A stretch of 64,000 bases of DNA from Trichodelitschia bisporula (Eukaryota; Ascomycota; Dothideomycetes; Phaeotrichales; Phaeotrichaceae). Position 1 is the first letter of the stretch, and the number at the start of each line of letters is the position of its first letter. Of the stretch, positions 20,382 to 31,841 are shown piece after piece. The position numbers and the translations under genes were made by a program. The DNA lies in contig ML996689.1 in the NCBI GenBank assembly GCA_010356995.1, positions 833,228 to 897,227 of the forward strand, written 5' to 3'. The notes beneath the pieces are model-generated. The model had not been told where the DNA came from. It ran no database searches and saw only the letters and a program-made list of their open reading frames with translations.

Positions 20382-22166
20382 TCAATAAGCCGTAGTAGCA
20401 CTTCTCTCCATAGTCGGCTTCCGGAAATCAGCCTCCACACCACCGCGACCACGTTCCCGCGTCGTCCTTTCTCTCTTTTCCCGTTCAGGATACCGATCGC
20501 GGCTCGGCTGGCGCCTCTGTTGGTACGAAGGTGTCAACACTGGTATCGTTACAGGCGGCGGTCCCCGCGCCGCCATAGGCGACGGTCCGCCAGAGCCAGT
20601 GTTCAACTCGCCGTATAGCGGCTTCTCGCGCGTGCGCTCGCGTTCACGAGGCGAGTCGCGAACGACCTCACGCTCGCGGGGAATGTCGCGATCCTCATCG
20701 CGGTGCCGATATGATCGTTCGCGGCCACGCTCTCGGGGTCGCTCCCGTTCCCGTTCCCGCTCACTGCGCTCTCGGTCCCGAAACGGATCAGCGACTTGAC
20801 CGGCCATTGACGCGAGCGAAGCTATCTTCGATGCCGATTCGGGCACCTGAGTCACAGCTACGCGGGGGGGACTGTGATACCGTCCCGAAGTCGGAACTTC
20901 ACTCGGTGCATGGACAACTGTACGATACCCGGTGGGAGGCGGAGGGATCGGCGCGGCCACCGGCTCAGTGGCGTAGCGGTGGGGCGGGCTGATGGGGCTA
21001 GAGTAGCCTAAATCGACGACGCGAGCCCCTGGTATGGCACCGGTGGAGTTCTTCCGGACCGGTGGTGATCTAGAGTGCTCGCGCGCCGGCGCGGGTGCTG
21101 AATGCCGGAAATCCGGACCAAGTGGCACATGTTCGCGGCTCTTGCGCTCACGCTCACGCTCAATGCGAGGATCCTCAACAGACGTGCGCGATCGGCGCGG
21201 CATCGGTGGTGGCGGAACACCAAGGTTGACACCGGGGACAGGTGCACGGTGGTATTCGCCTGCATGCTCATACTCCCGCGGGTAAGTGCTTTCGGGTGTG
21301 CGGTGTTCTGGAGGACTCCGGGATCCCGACCGACGAGCCTGCGAACGGCGCACCTGGGGGTTGGCAGTCGGATCACCGGCGCGAGTGTACGTGTAAGCAT
21401 ACGACGCGGTGGTGACTTGGGGCGGACCGCCGGCTCGGCGCGTTGATTCCATGTACCGCCTCGCCGCCTCCTCACGACTTGCAACCTTTTCGCGCTCCTC
21501 CCGCTCACGGTCTCGCGGAAGGTCGGTGTCTCTCTCGCGTCGGCGTTCGGCCTCTTCGCGTTGCAGGCGTTCCCGCTCCCAGATTTCCTTGTCCGGCTTG
21601 TATGACTCTTGCTTGTGCATGCGCTGAGCCCGGATGTCAGCGTCGCGCTTTCGGTCACGGTCGGCACGGTCGGCGCGTCTCCGGTCCTCTTCGGCCCGGG
21701 CACGCTCGCGCTTGCGCTCGGCCTCTGTGTCGCGTTCCCGGTCGGTACGTGTCGTACGCTTCCTGGTGTATGCAGATCGTGATGGCGAGTCATGCACATC
21801 ATCGTCGTCGAAGTAGGAAGGGCGGCGTTCCTCAAACTGGGGCTCGCGGTGGGTGAAGAAGGAACCGGCCGCCATCCGGACCCCGCGGAACTCCGTGTGT
21901 TGCTCCATGTGCCTCCTGCGCATCTCTGCCAGTCGCACCTGTGCATCGTAGCGTTCACGCTTGTCTTGGTCGTTGAGGATCTCGTAGGCTTGTTGGATCT
22001 TGTGGAACTCATCCTGGGCGGCAGCCTTGGCGGCGTCATCACCTACAACTTTATCGGGATGATATTTCAGGGCGAGTTTGCGATACGAAGACTTGATGGC
22101 TGCAGCTGTCGCGTCAGTTGGCAGACCGAGGGCAGCATAGGGGTCGGGGGGAAGAGGTGACTCCAT
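20382..22166 (-). CDS. J-domain (DnaJ/Hsp40) protein with RE/RS-rich tail
   Basis: This is an intronless gene of 594 residues. The N-terminal 70 residues form a J domain (DPYAALGLPTDATAAAIKSSYRKLALKYHPDK, split by the HPD signature) that should stimulate an Hsp70 ATPase. The Gly/Phe and zinc-finger regions of class I and II Hsp40s are missing, so it is a class III member. The rest is highly charged, with long Arg/Glu/Asp-rich runs (for example ERKRERARAEEDRRRADR) and Pro/Ser-rich segments; such tails occur in splicing-associated and nuclear J proteins. A role in RNA processing or nuclear chaperoning is inference only. It ends PTMERSATTAY. The start is the first Met and matches the expected J-domain N-terminus. 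Confidence 0.85.
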   Translation of the reverse strand: MESPLPPDPYAALGLPTDATAAAIKSSYRKLALKYHPDKVVGDDAAKAAAQDEFHKIQQAYEILNDQDKRERYDAQVRLAEMRRRHMEQHTEFRGVRMAAGSFFTHREPQFEERRPSYFDDDDVHDSPSRSAYTRKRTTRTDRERDTEAERKRERARAEEDRRRADRADRDRKRDADIRAQRMHKQESYKPDKEIWERERLQREEAERRRERDTDLPRDREREEREKVASREEAARRYMESTRRAGGPPQVTTASYAYTYTRAGDPTANPQVRRSQARRSGSRSPPEHRTPESTYPREYEHAGEYHRAPVPGVNLGVPPPPMPRRSRTSVEDPRIERERERKSREHVPLGPDFRHSAPAPAREHSRSPPVRKNSTGAIPGARVVDLGYSSPISPPHRYATEPVAAPIPPPPTGYRTVVHAPSEVPTSGRYHSPPRVAVTQVPESASKIASLASMAGQVADPFRDRERSERERERERPRERGRERSYRHRDEDRDIPREREVVRDSPRERERTREKPLYGELNTGSGGPSPMAARGPPPVTIPVLTPSYQQRRQPSRDRYPEREKRERTTRERGRGGVEADFRKPTMERSATTAY

Positions 22167-23384
22167 GCTGGGTGGTTGTTGATATGTAAAATGATGCTAA
22201 AGGGGGCCTTGATGGATGGTGAAGGTGGGAAGCAGTCAAGGCAACAGCCATGCGCTGTTGATATAGTTGTGGAGGTAGAGGCGCAGACGGACGGCAGCGA
22301 GATGCTCCGTGGGATAAAAGGATTTGCCCCTCAGGTTGGTACTATGACGGAACGGCTCTGACAAGAAAGTAGGAACCGGCGAAGGGGGCTGAATTATGGA
22401 GCCAGGTCCGAGGCGGTGCAAAGCGTTGGACAAGGCGTAACGTATTCTCGGGCAGCGTGGAGGCCGGTCGAGCGTACGGCAGCGTCGGAGACGGAGCACG
22501 GGTAAATCGGCGATTCAACGGGTGAGCAAGAGTGGGGGAGCCAACGATCCAGTCGTGGGATGGCAGACTTAGCGGGTGGTCCAGTGAGGGACAAGAGCCG
22601 AAACTGGCGAGCGGTGCGTGGCGGCGAAAGGGCGTGGGCGTGACAGGGCAAAAAAAGCCGCTTAGCTAAGGCCGCTTTTCTCTCTCACATAAAATGGGTT
22701 GGCTGATCCTTGCACTGCAGCGCCCAGTTCCGGGTACGGGAAGGTAGTAGCAGAGAAAGGGAGGCGATATGCAGGAATGGAGCCGAGAGAAGTGAAAAGC
22801 AAAGAGCCAATGCGCAAATAAGACGGAAAAGAGAAGCTAATGGGGGGATTGGTCGGGTAAGAGGGTCGGGTAAGAGCGACGGTAGAAGAATGGGATGGAA
22901 GGAAGGCGAATACTAAAAGAATAATGGTGGAATAAACCGCGGCTCAACGCGACAGGGAAAGGTAGGAAGTATCTTTTCTTGTTGATGATGATGGTTGTTC
23001 GGCTGCGGGCTTGTTGGTGAGTGACGTGGCGAGGCTTTGAGTGCTTCAGATGCGAAGCGATGTGTGAGGGGGGTAGCCCTGCGAACAAATTGCAATGTTC
23101 CCCGGCTCTCTCCCGATTCTTCCGACGATGACGATTATTGGCCTGCAGTTGAGAGCGGTGCAGAATGCGTTGTCGACGACGTACGTTGATATGGCGAGAT
23201 ATGAGGAGCGGGGTTCGGGATAGGATAAGGTGAGGATTGAGTGAGTGGTGGTGGAGTGGGGAGGCTTGGTGGAGAGATGTTGGGAGTAGGTAGTAGTCCC
23301 AGAGAGGTGATGTCGTTTTCCCGTCCTAGTGAAAGGGAGGAAGAGGAATGACAGGACCTCTCGATCCAGGAGGACAAGGTAAAG

Positions 23385-23402
23385 AGAGAGAGAGAGAGAG
23401 GA
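23385..23402. repeat. GA microsatellite
   Basis: A simple AG/GA dinucleotide run just upstream of the duplicated block that flanks the gap. Confidence 0.8.
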
Positions 23403-23407
23403 GGTGA

Positions 23408-23529
23408 GGTTGAAGAGAGTGGTGAGGGGAGAGAACTGACGAGAGTTGAGAGGAGGGGAAGTCGGAAGGGACGGGGGAGAGGGGGATGTCTTGTGGCGCT
23501 GTGACGCTCTGTGATGAGGCGGTCTGTGG
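23408..23529 (+). repeat. Direct repeat copy 1 flanking assembly gap
   Basis: This 122-bp block begins GGTTGAAGAGAGTGG and ends GGCGGTCTGTGG directly at the run of N. Copy 2 at 23540-23661 has the same start and end at a constant offset of 132 bp. Confidence 0.85.
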
Positions 23530-23539
23530 NNNNNNNNNN
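23530..23539. other. Assembly gap (10 N)
   Basis: Ten unknown bases sit exactly between the two copies of the 122-bp block, so the true gap size is arbitrary and may be negative. Confidence 0.98.
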
Positions 23540-23661
23540 GGTTGAAGAGAGTGGTGAGGGGAGAGAACTGACGAGGGGGGGGGGGGGGGGAAGTGGGGGG
23601 GGGGGGGGGGGGGGGGGGGCGCCTGAGGCGCTGTGACGCTCTGTGATGAGGCGGTCTGTGG
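23540..23661 (+). repeat. Direct repeat copy 2 with poly-G corruption
   Basis: It starts and ends like copy 1, but the middle is replaced by G runs of 16 (23575-23590) and 25 bases (23595-23619) separated by AAGT. That pattern looks like low-quality sequence rather than biology. Confidence 0.8.
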
Positions 23662-26600
23662 GGTCGATGAAGACTGGTCGAGCTTGCCAACTCTGGGGGG
23701 TGGAGGGGTGTTGTTGTGAGGGGTGGGTGCACGGGTTGGACTGCTGCGCTCTTCCCCCAGCTTAGTGAGCTTTTACGGTAGAAGAGACAAGGGGGTTCTT
23801 TCCTGGTCGAACTGGGAGAGAGAGGAAAGACCGTCTGGACTGCAGTCAAGAGAAGCTGAAGAAGAATATTCCCTAGGTGGGACGATGATGTTGAGAGGAT
23901 GAGATGATGAGATGATGAGATGATAGGAAGAGTTTACAAGGTAGAGCTGTTTGAGGTGTTGCCGGGGTGCTGCAGTGGGCAGTGGGACCTTCGGGGGTAG
24001 GGAGGGAGGGGGTATCCACTGGGGCAATGGTGGGGGGGTCCCACTAAATCTGCTCCAACTAGGGGCTTCGTCCTGCTGCTCTCTGTCGCTTTGTTTTTAA
24101 ACCGATGAATATGATTGATGGGATAAGGAAAATGCACCACTTTGGGAGCGACCAAAGGGATCAAAGTTGCTCACCTTTGGCTGACTGCTTGCTGCAATTA
24201 CAACTCTTTGCTTCACCTCCACTCTTTAACCGTCAATACGGATTTCAATTGTTGAGTCAATAAGGCTCGGGCCCACACAGCCTTGCGATATAAGTAGAAG
24301 GCATAGGCTCAGACAGAGAGGTAGTGAGTGTACACGACCCACCACACTGTACGCCTCGTGTTGTCGACGATAGCCTCCACAGAATACAAGAGCCACCAAT
24401 CTCAGTCAGCATCACTGGTCCACGCCCACAAAGACTGAGCAACCGAAGCGGGCAGACAGAGAAAGCGACTGCCTCAGCCTCGCTCGATCTCCGCATTGTC
24501 GCAGTCGCACAACCCACGCCCACGGCCAGCAACACAGAACCAGCAGTCCAGAACCCGCGCTCGGATTCCCCGTCTCTCCATGTCGCGCGCAAAGCAAAGC
24601 AAAGCCCACGATCTCAGCGCCGGATGTTACAGTTGCCCTTCCACCACAGCTCATCGCCTGCCTTCCACACCGATCCCCACCCACTCACGCCCTCTCCCAC
24701 CCAGCTAAACTAAACACGCGAACGGCGTGCGCAGGAACTTGTCGTCCACCACAGCAACGCTCAGCGCCGTCCGATTTACCCCGCCGCACCTCCCCCCCGG
24801 ACACCCCGGCAACGTGCCTCGCTATTCGTGCGCTACGCAACGCCTGCGTCCGGGCCGCGCCCGCCATTCGCGCGCCGCACGGGCTTTCAGCGGGGATGGG
24901 CGAGGCAGAGCCAGGCCAGGCAAGGCCCGAGACCGGGCGGTGCTGAGCCACAAAGATGAGGCGGATGTTGAGGGCGTAGCACGAAAGGTACGGTACAGTA
25001 CGTAGACGAGTACGTAGAGTGTTGAGATGGATTACGTGTTAGCAAATGCTCTCAATTCTGCGGCGATACATTGGGTCGCCGAGTGCGACTTGAGGATGGT
25101 GGTGGCCATGCGCCTTCTGTTGTGTGCCCGGCACCAGCTGCTCTCCGCTTCCTGCAACGGGCCTGGCGGCGAGCGCAGCTGACAGTTGCGGTGGCCACCG
25201 TGCACAGGCGCGTCCGCTGTCGTCATTGTGTACGCCGTTGCACGGGACCTGGATCGATGGTGGGGGGGAGAGGATCAGATGCACCTGCGACGAAGAAGCA
25301 GACCCGGGACCGGGACTGCTGATCGTCCTGCATCCCACGAGTTATCCCGACCATAGAGTCAATTCCGATATTCAACATCCAGCACTCTCTTCGTCGCATG
25401 CCTCGGGCAACACACCGGGGCTTCTCAACGTCAGTTTAGGTCCCAAGGGAAAGAAGGTGAGAATCCATTTGCACAGCCCCGCCCCACACTCCCCTTCCAC
25501 CCACCAATCACACCCCATTACCCATATCGCACACCAAACAAGCCCCACAACTCAAAACACAAATCAACCTCAGATTCGACCCCTCGTCACCAGAAATGCC
25601 TCCATCCGCAAACCTCCCATCTCAAACCGTTCATAACAGCTCTCCCACTCTCCACCCTCTTACAACCACTTCTCAACCCTCCCCCTGCGCCCGGAGAATT
25701 CCCCGAGCCGCAACATGCGGTTGAAGTGCGGGGTGCGGCACTGCACGGCCAGCGCACACGCGGCGTGAGCATCTCAAGACGCCCGATTTCGCACTGTACT
25801 CTTTCGCGTGAGCTCAGCTTCGCGAGGTCAGGTCCCATACCCCTGACAGACGCATCCAGTAGGACCGGGCCTGCGTTTCGGCCACCCTTGGATGTCTTCA
25901 GTCCATCTCGCGCCTGGGGGGGCCGCGTTCCTCGGGGCCTGGTTCTTGGGGCAGGCAGTCCGTAAGCGCGGGGTGTGTGAAGTGCGTGCATATGTCTTCC
26001 GAGGGAACGGTAGGTTTGACGGAAGCGCGAATGCGGATTCCGGACCGGACGGGGGCAATAAGGCTGGGAGTCACTGATGGAGATGTGGGATGCTCGGATT
26101 GGAGAATGGCCGCTCAGCCTGAACGGTGGAGTCGCAGTTGTGATCCAAATCTATGCGCTGGAGAAGGAAGTGAGGCGCGTCGCGTATCGATATCGAAATC
26201 TCCCATCTTGCCTTCTCTGTGGGGAGCAGGGCGCGGCCTTACGGTCCGCGGACTGAGGTACATAAGTTTGGCCGGGGGTACCTCGCCGACCCCTCCTGTC
26301 TCCCGCATCCCGATATTCCAAGAATCTTCTTGGAAAAGCGCGGTGGATGCTTCCATCGCCCCCGATCCCAGAACCTGCCGACCTATTGAGCCTAGCACAC
26401 GGCTATCCACGGCCCTCACACTCCACTCCCACGCAAGAAGAAGAACGCTACGCGCCCACCGCCGATCGCCACCCCTCAACTCGCCTACGCCCCCACCCCG
26501 CACCTCGCACGCCAAACGCCAGCCGCGCAAAGCGGAAGCCCGTGCTCGCGGCCCGCATGTCACCACCCGCCCAAGGGCTAGTCGAAAAGTCATGCCCCCA

Positions 26601-29600
26601 TCCCTCAGCGAATGTTGGGGAGGGATGGCGATATCACTTTTTTAACTAGTCCTTGGCCATCACAAACGCACGGCCGACATCACGTCCACGCCCATCCCCT
26701 TCCATCGCCGTTTTCGGCCACAAGGAAATGCAGCCCATTGGCCGCAAGCCTGAACTGGGCCTGGATCGCCATTTCAGCACGGGCGCGAAAATGGCGCAAC
26801 GCGGACGGGCGAGGGGATTGGTAGCGCTAGTGCCGGGGGTGCGGGGTGCGGGGTGAGCCAGGCCTGGCGGGGCGTAGGCAGCAATCGTGATATCTCAATC
26901 TGACCTACATGTGCGTGCTGAACGCGGCTTCAGCCGCGATACGGTTGATACGGTTTGATACGGGACGAAGCGAAGCGAAGTTCAGGGGACGATGACGACG
27001 CGCCCGGGCGCCGGTTTGGTAGATATGTCCGTTGCCATTGCAGATGCGACGCTGCGCGGAGAGGGGCGGATGGATGGGGCCGGGCGTGCAGTGCTGATCC
27101 CGGATCTTGCCGTGCCTGTGAGCCGCGAGGGCGGTTTCCGAGGTCGCTGAGTTGGGGGACCAAGCACTACGCGAGAAAGACATGGCCCCCTCTCTCCAAA
27201 ATTTGGCAGAGGTCATGTCGCCGGGGTGAACATGCCTTTTCCGATGAGCCCTTGGACGGGGGTTCGGACGACGCAGGTGCGGCAGGTGGGTGTGGCGAGT
27301 GGCGAGTGCTGCGCCGCGGGGTACGTACCCCTCTCGGCTAACACCTGCGGATTGGGAGTTTGAGTTTTCATAATGGATGCGAGATTTGAGAGCCGTGGGG
27401 TAAGGGATTTGGGAAAGTGTACCCCGATTCAGGCGTGACTGCTCGGTGCCATGTGTGGGTGTCAGATGCGAGACGGTCACGCTTGGTGAGGACTCTGGTG
27501 CGGGGGTGGGCAGGTGACTTTTGTGCGTCGGGCGTCACGTTATCGTGATGCGGGCGGGCCTGAGGTTCAGGTTGTGCCTGAGTTGAGCTGAGTTGGGTTT
27601 GATGTGAGAATTTTGAAGGGTTGGGCTTGACCGCTTGAGGGTTGGGTTGCTTTACTTATCTTTGTGGGGTGAGAGAGAGAGGCGGTAATGGGGAATTTCG
27701 GATCGTGAGGGGCGAGATGTGCTCGTGTGTTGGGGATAGGGTTTCCCGTTTGGGCCTCAGCCTTGCGGATGGTTTGGAGCAAGAGGTGGATCATGGCTAC
27801 ATCATGTCGCAGATGGGACTATCTAGACGGGCGTTGAGCTGCTTCTGTTTCGTTCATCGTCAGTTGAATGCTTGCCAGGTTCGAGCGCGGCATACGCGGA
27901 TAGCTTGCTTCCTCCTCAGACATGGTCCATGACGACCGGTCTCATACCAGTTCCACGAGACCAAGCACTCGGTAAGCGAAGTACCACTTTACGATCACGT
28001 TCGAAATGCGGTGGTGAAATTCGGCCGGCTAACCTTTTCAGGGTAGCAAGTTCATGCTATTCCATCTGCTCAAAGGTTGAACCATTTGCCTTGCCTGGTT
28101 TGGATTCTACGAACTCCATCGCCTAGAACTAGTTCTTTGTTCAGACGAGGGGCCTATTTCGTTTTGTAACAGACCGATCGATGCCGCAGGCTTCTCATCG
28201 GAAGGCTCAGTGGCCTTACCCCATGCCCATGCGGCCGGCTTCACTCGTCCCGACTCAGTCCTACTGGCTTCTTTACGGCAATATCAAAGGCATGACCCCG
28301 AGCGGATGTCAAGCAGTTGGTGAGGATTTATGCTAGGCACCCCTTCTACATGAAGCCGGCTATGCGGATGTGATTATGATCTCCTCGAGAACGACCGCTT
28401 GATCTGATACGGTTGAGCTTCACGGGCAATCCATTCTCAACTAGACCACCTGGAACAGAGCGGGCTTTCACCCGAAGGGCTTCTGTTCTCTGGTACCTGG
28501 CCTTACGCTCTTCCGTCTTCTACAAGCTGTCAGGCTGGAAATGTGGAAAGCTTTCGGATAAGCGCTCAACGTGAAGACGATCTCGCCGGAGTGGATACCC
28601 ACGTTCAAAGTCAACCCGAGTAACCTCCGTTCCCTTCAATCCCAAAAAAAAAACCGTTATGCGGCCCGCTCTCTCTCTGCTTCACTGAACTGCGGTTCCC
28701 AAGGAGGCCCATGTCTCCGAAAGCCGGCATCAACCGCCCTTCACCCGAAGCTCTCACCGCCTCAGACTCCCTCCACAACTACCTTCCTCCCTCATCAAGT
28801 TTCCCTCCAGTACTTTGACAGCCAGCCCGTCCTACCAATTGCCTCTCAACCCCCCGTCCACAAAGCAAAAACAAAAACATACAGCAGTCGGGATTCGCTG
28901 CTGGTCACCCACGCAACTACTAGTCGACCGGTTCGCTGTTTAACTTCAGTGAGCAGACGGGGACTGGTGTTCTCAGCGACCTATGGCCGTATGTGCTGGG
29001 ATATGCTGGGACGGGAGTGATGTCGTCGGTCGGTTGCCATCGCGATTGACGCTCTTTCGGCATAGGCCACTGGAGAATCGGACGAAGTTGATGGGAGCTG
29101 GGGCACCGGTGAGAGGATTCTGCCGGCAGATTTGGCATACACAAGTCTCCAGCCTGGTATGATTGCCGATCGGTTCTGATGCTGTCTCGGCTCCGTGTGA
29201 TTTGGCCAGCCGTCGACAAGCAAAGGTCACTGCGCCATATAGCCTGTTCCGTCTATAGTCAACCCAGAATCTGACCTGCATGTGAATCTGATAGTTGTGA
29301 GCTCCGCACATCTCAAACCCACGAACAGGGAGCATACTACATCAAACCATCAAACCATTCAACCTCGGCCGTAGTTCTAAGTCTATATCTTCTCCAATCT
29401 CGTCCTTAGAGCATAGCCTCCTTAGTGCGCACCAACCGTACTGTAACGGCCAGATCTCTCCTCGGCCACGCCTGCTAGCCATTTCAGGTGTCATCAGCCG
29501 CGTGCTGCTGTTATCGCCAGGCGATCCCCTCACCCCTTCCTCCTATCCGTTCCCACATCAATATAAGCATTACAACCGGCTCCACCGGATCCAGGGGGTA

Positions 29601-29895
29601 TCCGAAAAGGCTGTGGCACCCAAGGCTATGCATACTTCACCAAAAAAGTATCATCAGCAACATCAAGCTAGTATTTCGTCGTCCCCCCTCCTACATTGAG
29701 TACAGCTTGCAACCTATTGAGCATCGAGACAACCAAGCTATTTAACCGGCGATCTTGGTCCCGGTAATGATCCTTCCGGATAGACAGCATTATGAGTACC
29801 AAACCCCAGATAGTGCTTCTTTTGCCAAATGCGGTTGGCCCTTGGTGAAGAAAAGGTGAGAGGTTCCTATAGGAGTTAGCTACTTAACCCATATT

Positions 29896-30276
29896 TCACG
29901 AATCCGAGGGGGATACCTTGAGCTCTATGAGACTCCATCGAAAGCTAAGATAATGCCGCTGCCATTTCTCGGCCTCGTCGTGCGTACATGAACGGCGTTC
30001 GGCTAGACCCAAAGTATAAGAATGGAGCCTCTTAGCTTCCTCTATACATCGGGTGAGGCGCGGCGCGCAAAGCTTCTGAGCTGTAGCCGCTTGCCCATCT
30101 TTAAGCCCAAAGACGAAATCGCACAGCATCATAAGTACTTCCTCGATCTCGAGCTTAAAGTCGTATGGTTTCTGCTCCGAAGATGCTTGCATCTTATCGG
30201 ATATCGTTTCCAGAATCTCCTCACACGAGGTAGCGAGATCCGCAAGCTGCTCCTGAGGTGGTGGTGGGGCTGACAT
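29896..30276 (-). CDS. Unknown small helical protein, tandem copy A
   Basis: The frame from Met at 30276 encodes 126 residues (MSAPPPPQEQLADLATSCEE at the start). It is clearly related to copy B: both share the order PYD, a short acidic helix, then CDF or SDF, GLKD, QKLCAPRLTRCIEEAKRLH, TLGLAERRSCT and a Trp-rich end. Upstream of this Met the frame stays open through a hydrophobic stretch (VVTTSYIFIAIL) that aligns with the membrane segment of copy B, but I see no in-frame Met there, so the N-terminus is uncertain and this copy may be damaged. The protein is predicted all-helical. I do not recognise the family; the short helical shape loosely recalls N-terminal domains of fungal STAND proteins, which is only a guess. 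Confidence 0.5.
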   Translation of the reverse strand: MSAPPPPQEQLADLATSCEEILETISDKMQASSEQKPYDFKLEIEEVLMMLCDFVFGLKDGQAATAQKLCAPRLTRCIEEAKRLHSYTLGLAERRSCTHDEAEKWQRHYLSFRWSLIELKVSPSDS

Positions 30277-30683
30277 GAGGATAGCAATGAATATGTAGCT
30301 AGTCGTGACGACAAAGTCCAACGTGGAAGTACGTCTTATCGTACATCGTGTGGTACGTTGGGGGCCTTGGGGCTCGGCTGCGGGTGGTAAGGGCGGGGAA
30401 AGTCGTGGCCCCTCCTAACCTCTTCAGGCAGATGCGTACCACAGCACCTTATTGAAAAGCAGTATCGTCATCAACACCAAGCTAGTATTCAACGAGCTAC
30501 CTCCTACATCGAGTCCACGAGCCATTTATCCACGCTGTGGCCTGCTTGATCTCCTCCCACGCAGCCCAAAAATGCACCCGAAGCTCTAGGGAGTATCACG
30601 ACGTTTCCGCATAGTCCATGGTCCCTCCAGGAGGAAGGATGAGAGGGCACTCCTACAGGAATTGGCCACTTACCTGCATATTG

Positions 30684-31130
30684 TCATCCGAGGGGGCGTT
30701 TCTCGAGCTGTCTAAGATGCCACCAAAGGCCGAAAAGGTTCGTGTGCCATCTCTCCCGCTCGTGGTTCGTACATGAACGGCGTTTAGTCAGATCCACAGT
30801 GTGAGTATGGAGATCCTCGGCTCTCTCTATACACATGTTGAGGCGCGGAGTACAAAGCTTCTCAGTAGGCGCTTGCGAATCTTTGAGCCCGGCCATGAAA
30901 TCAGACAGCAATGTGACCACTTCCTGGGTTTCGGGTACAGTGTCGTACGGCTTCTTGCCTTCGTATTGCAGAGCACAGCGTATCACTTCTAAAGTCTGCT
31001 CACACGAGGCAACGAGTTCCACAAGTTCTTCTGAAGGTAATGCCGGCATGAGGATAGCGATGAGTGCGCAGCTGAGGGTGATGAAGAGAATCCAACTTGG
31101 AAGTGCGTTGTATCGTAGGCCCAGTTTCAT
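30684..31130 (-). CDS. Unknown small helical protein, tandem copy B
   Basis: The frame gives 148 residues from Met at 31130 (MKLGLRYNALPSW). A hydrophobic segment, ILFITLSCALIAIL, may be a signal peptide or anchor. Then come PSEELVELVASCEQTLEVI, PYDTVPETQEVVTLLSDF, GLKDSQAP, KLCTPRLNMCIERAEDLH, DLTKRRSCTNHERERWH and a tail ending RPLG. The match to copy A covers nearly the whole length and continues into the 3' and 5' flanks, so the unit of duplication was larger than the gene. Conserved cysteines and the RRSCT motif stand out. The frame is intronless. The conservation of frame between the two copies despite much divergence suggests selection on a protein. Confidence 0.55.
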   Translation of the reverse strand: MKLGLRYNALPSWILFITLSCALIAILMPALPSEELVELVASCEQTLEVIRCALQYEGKKPYDTVPETQEVVTLLSDFMAGLKDSQAPTEKLCTPRLNMCIERAEDLHTHTVDLTKRRSCTNHERERWHTNLFGLWWHLRQLEKRPLG

Positions 31131-31841
31131 GAGGCTCAGCTGCGCGGTCCAAGAAGTCGTGGCACCCCCCTGACCGCAAGTCCGAATCCGCAACGTCAAC
31201 ATCACGACCCGAGCCGTATCATTCATCCCCGAACCGGGAGCGGGCGCGGGCCGCGTCAAGCAGGGCCCGAGGACCACCCATCTCCCGTCCCGGTCCCACC
31301 TCCCATTACTTCACCTTCTCAACTAAGTCAAGGGCTTCGTGTCTCACGCAACCCAAACTCCCACTGTGCTTACCCTCCTCTTACCCTTCGCTCTCCATAA
31401 TCGACCTCGCAGCCTGCTGACCGCCCCACTCACGAGGCCCCCAACGTACCCCTCCCCGCTCCCTCCCGGTTAATCCAACCCATGCCCATTTACGCGCCGT
31501 GGCTTACGCGACAGGGGCCATGAATGGACCAGCATACGTGCGTCGGCGGGGCGTTGAGCAGATGGGCGGAACGGGACAGATCGAATCGGTCGTTGTCGGA
31601 GATCGGGATGTGATCGCGGAAACATCTGAGAAACGACACACAGTTGACCGTAGTGAACAGTACTGAGGCCATGGGCAGGCGGATGCCTAGAAGATCAATC
31701 ACCAGCATCAAAGCGGCGGCAAGCAGTGAACAGTCCAAAACGAGGGTATATTCCGCCGCAAACCCCTAGACCTACGGCCAAAGCTCCAGGTTCGCGTTAT
31801 TCAATCCCATCCACATCATGCATGAGCCTCCCGTCACCTTC
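31131..31841. other. Intergenic region
   Basis: About 0.7 kb upstream of copy B. No feature recognised. Confidence 0.4.

Larger units (their letters stand above)
22167..29895. other. Gene-poor stretch of about 7.7 kb
   Basis: No frame in this region shows a domain, signal peptide or believable splice structure. It starts with the promoter of the J-domain gene, then has purine- and pyrimidine-rich tracts, the assembly gap at 23530, and GC-rich sequence with many short frames on both strands (24.3-27.5 kb). From 27.9 to 29.5 kb the composition is more balanced but still unreadable. It could hold regulatory DNA, noncoding transcripts or old degraded repeats. Confidence 0.45.
29640..31160. repeat. 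Diverged tandem duplication of about 0.7-0.8 kb units
   Basis: Flank similarity marks the two units. Downstream of copy A, 29640-29697 (CATCAAGCTAGTATT, CTCCTACAT) matches 30453-30515 below copy B. The sequence just 5' of copy A at about 30320-30390 matches that 5' of copy B at about 31100-31150. The units are diverged, so the event is not recent. Confidence 0.7.

Noticed and set aside
19837-20388. Plus-strand frame of 183 codons
   Set aside because: No motif, overlaps the 3' end of the J-domain gene, and lies in a convergent terminator region.
21008-22042. Second minus-strand frame of 344 codons
   Set aside because: It overlaps the J-domain gene in another frame and has no domain; the J-domain frame is clearly the coding one.
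23046-23849. Minus-strand frame of 267 codons through the gap
   Set aside because: It crosses unknown bases and poly-G artefacts and is made of low-complexity Pro/Ser/His sequence.
29451-29697. Possible solo LTR remnant (begins TGTAACGG, ends CTCCTACA, has a TATA-like site)
   Set aside because: The ends and size would suit an old fungal LTR fossil, but I found no matching target-site duplication, no partner LTR and no element parts nearby. Its 3' end is shared with the tandem gene duplication, so the similarity may be due to that alone.
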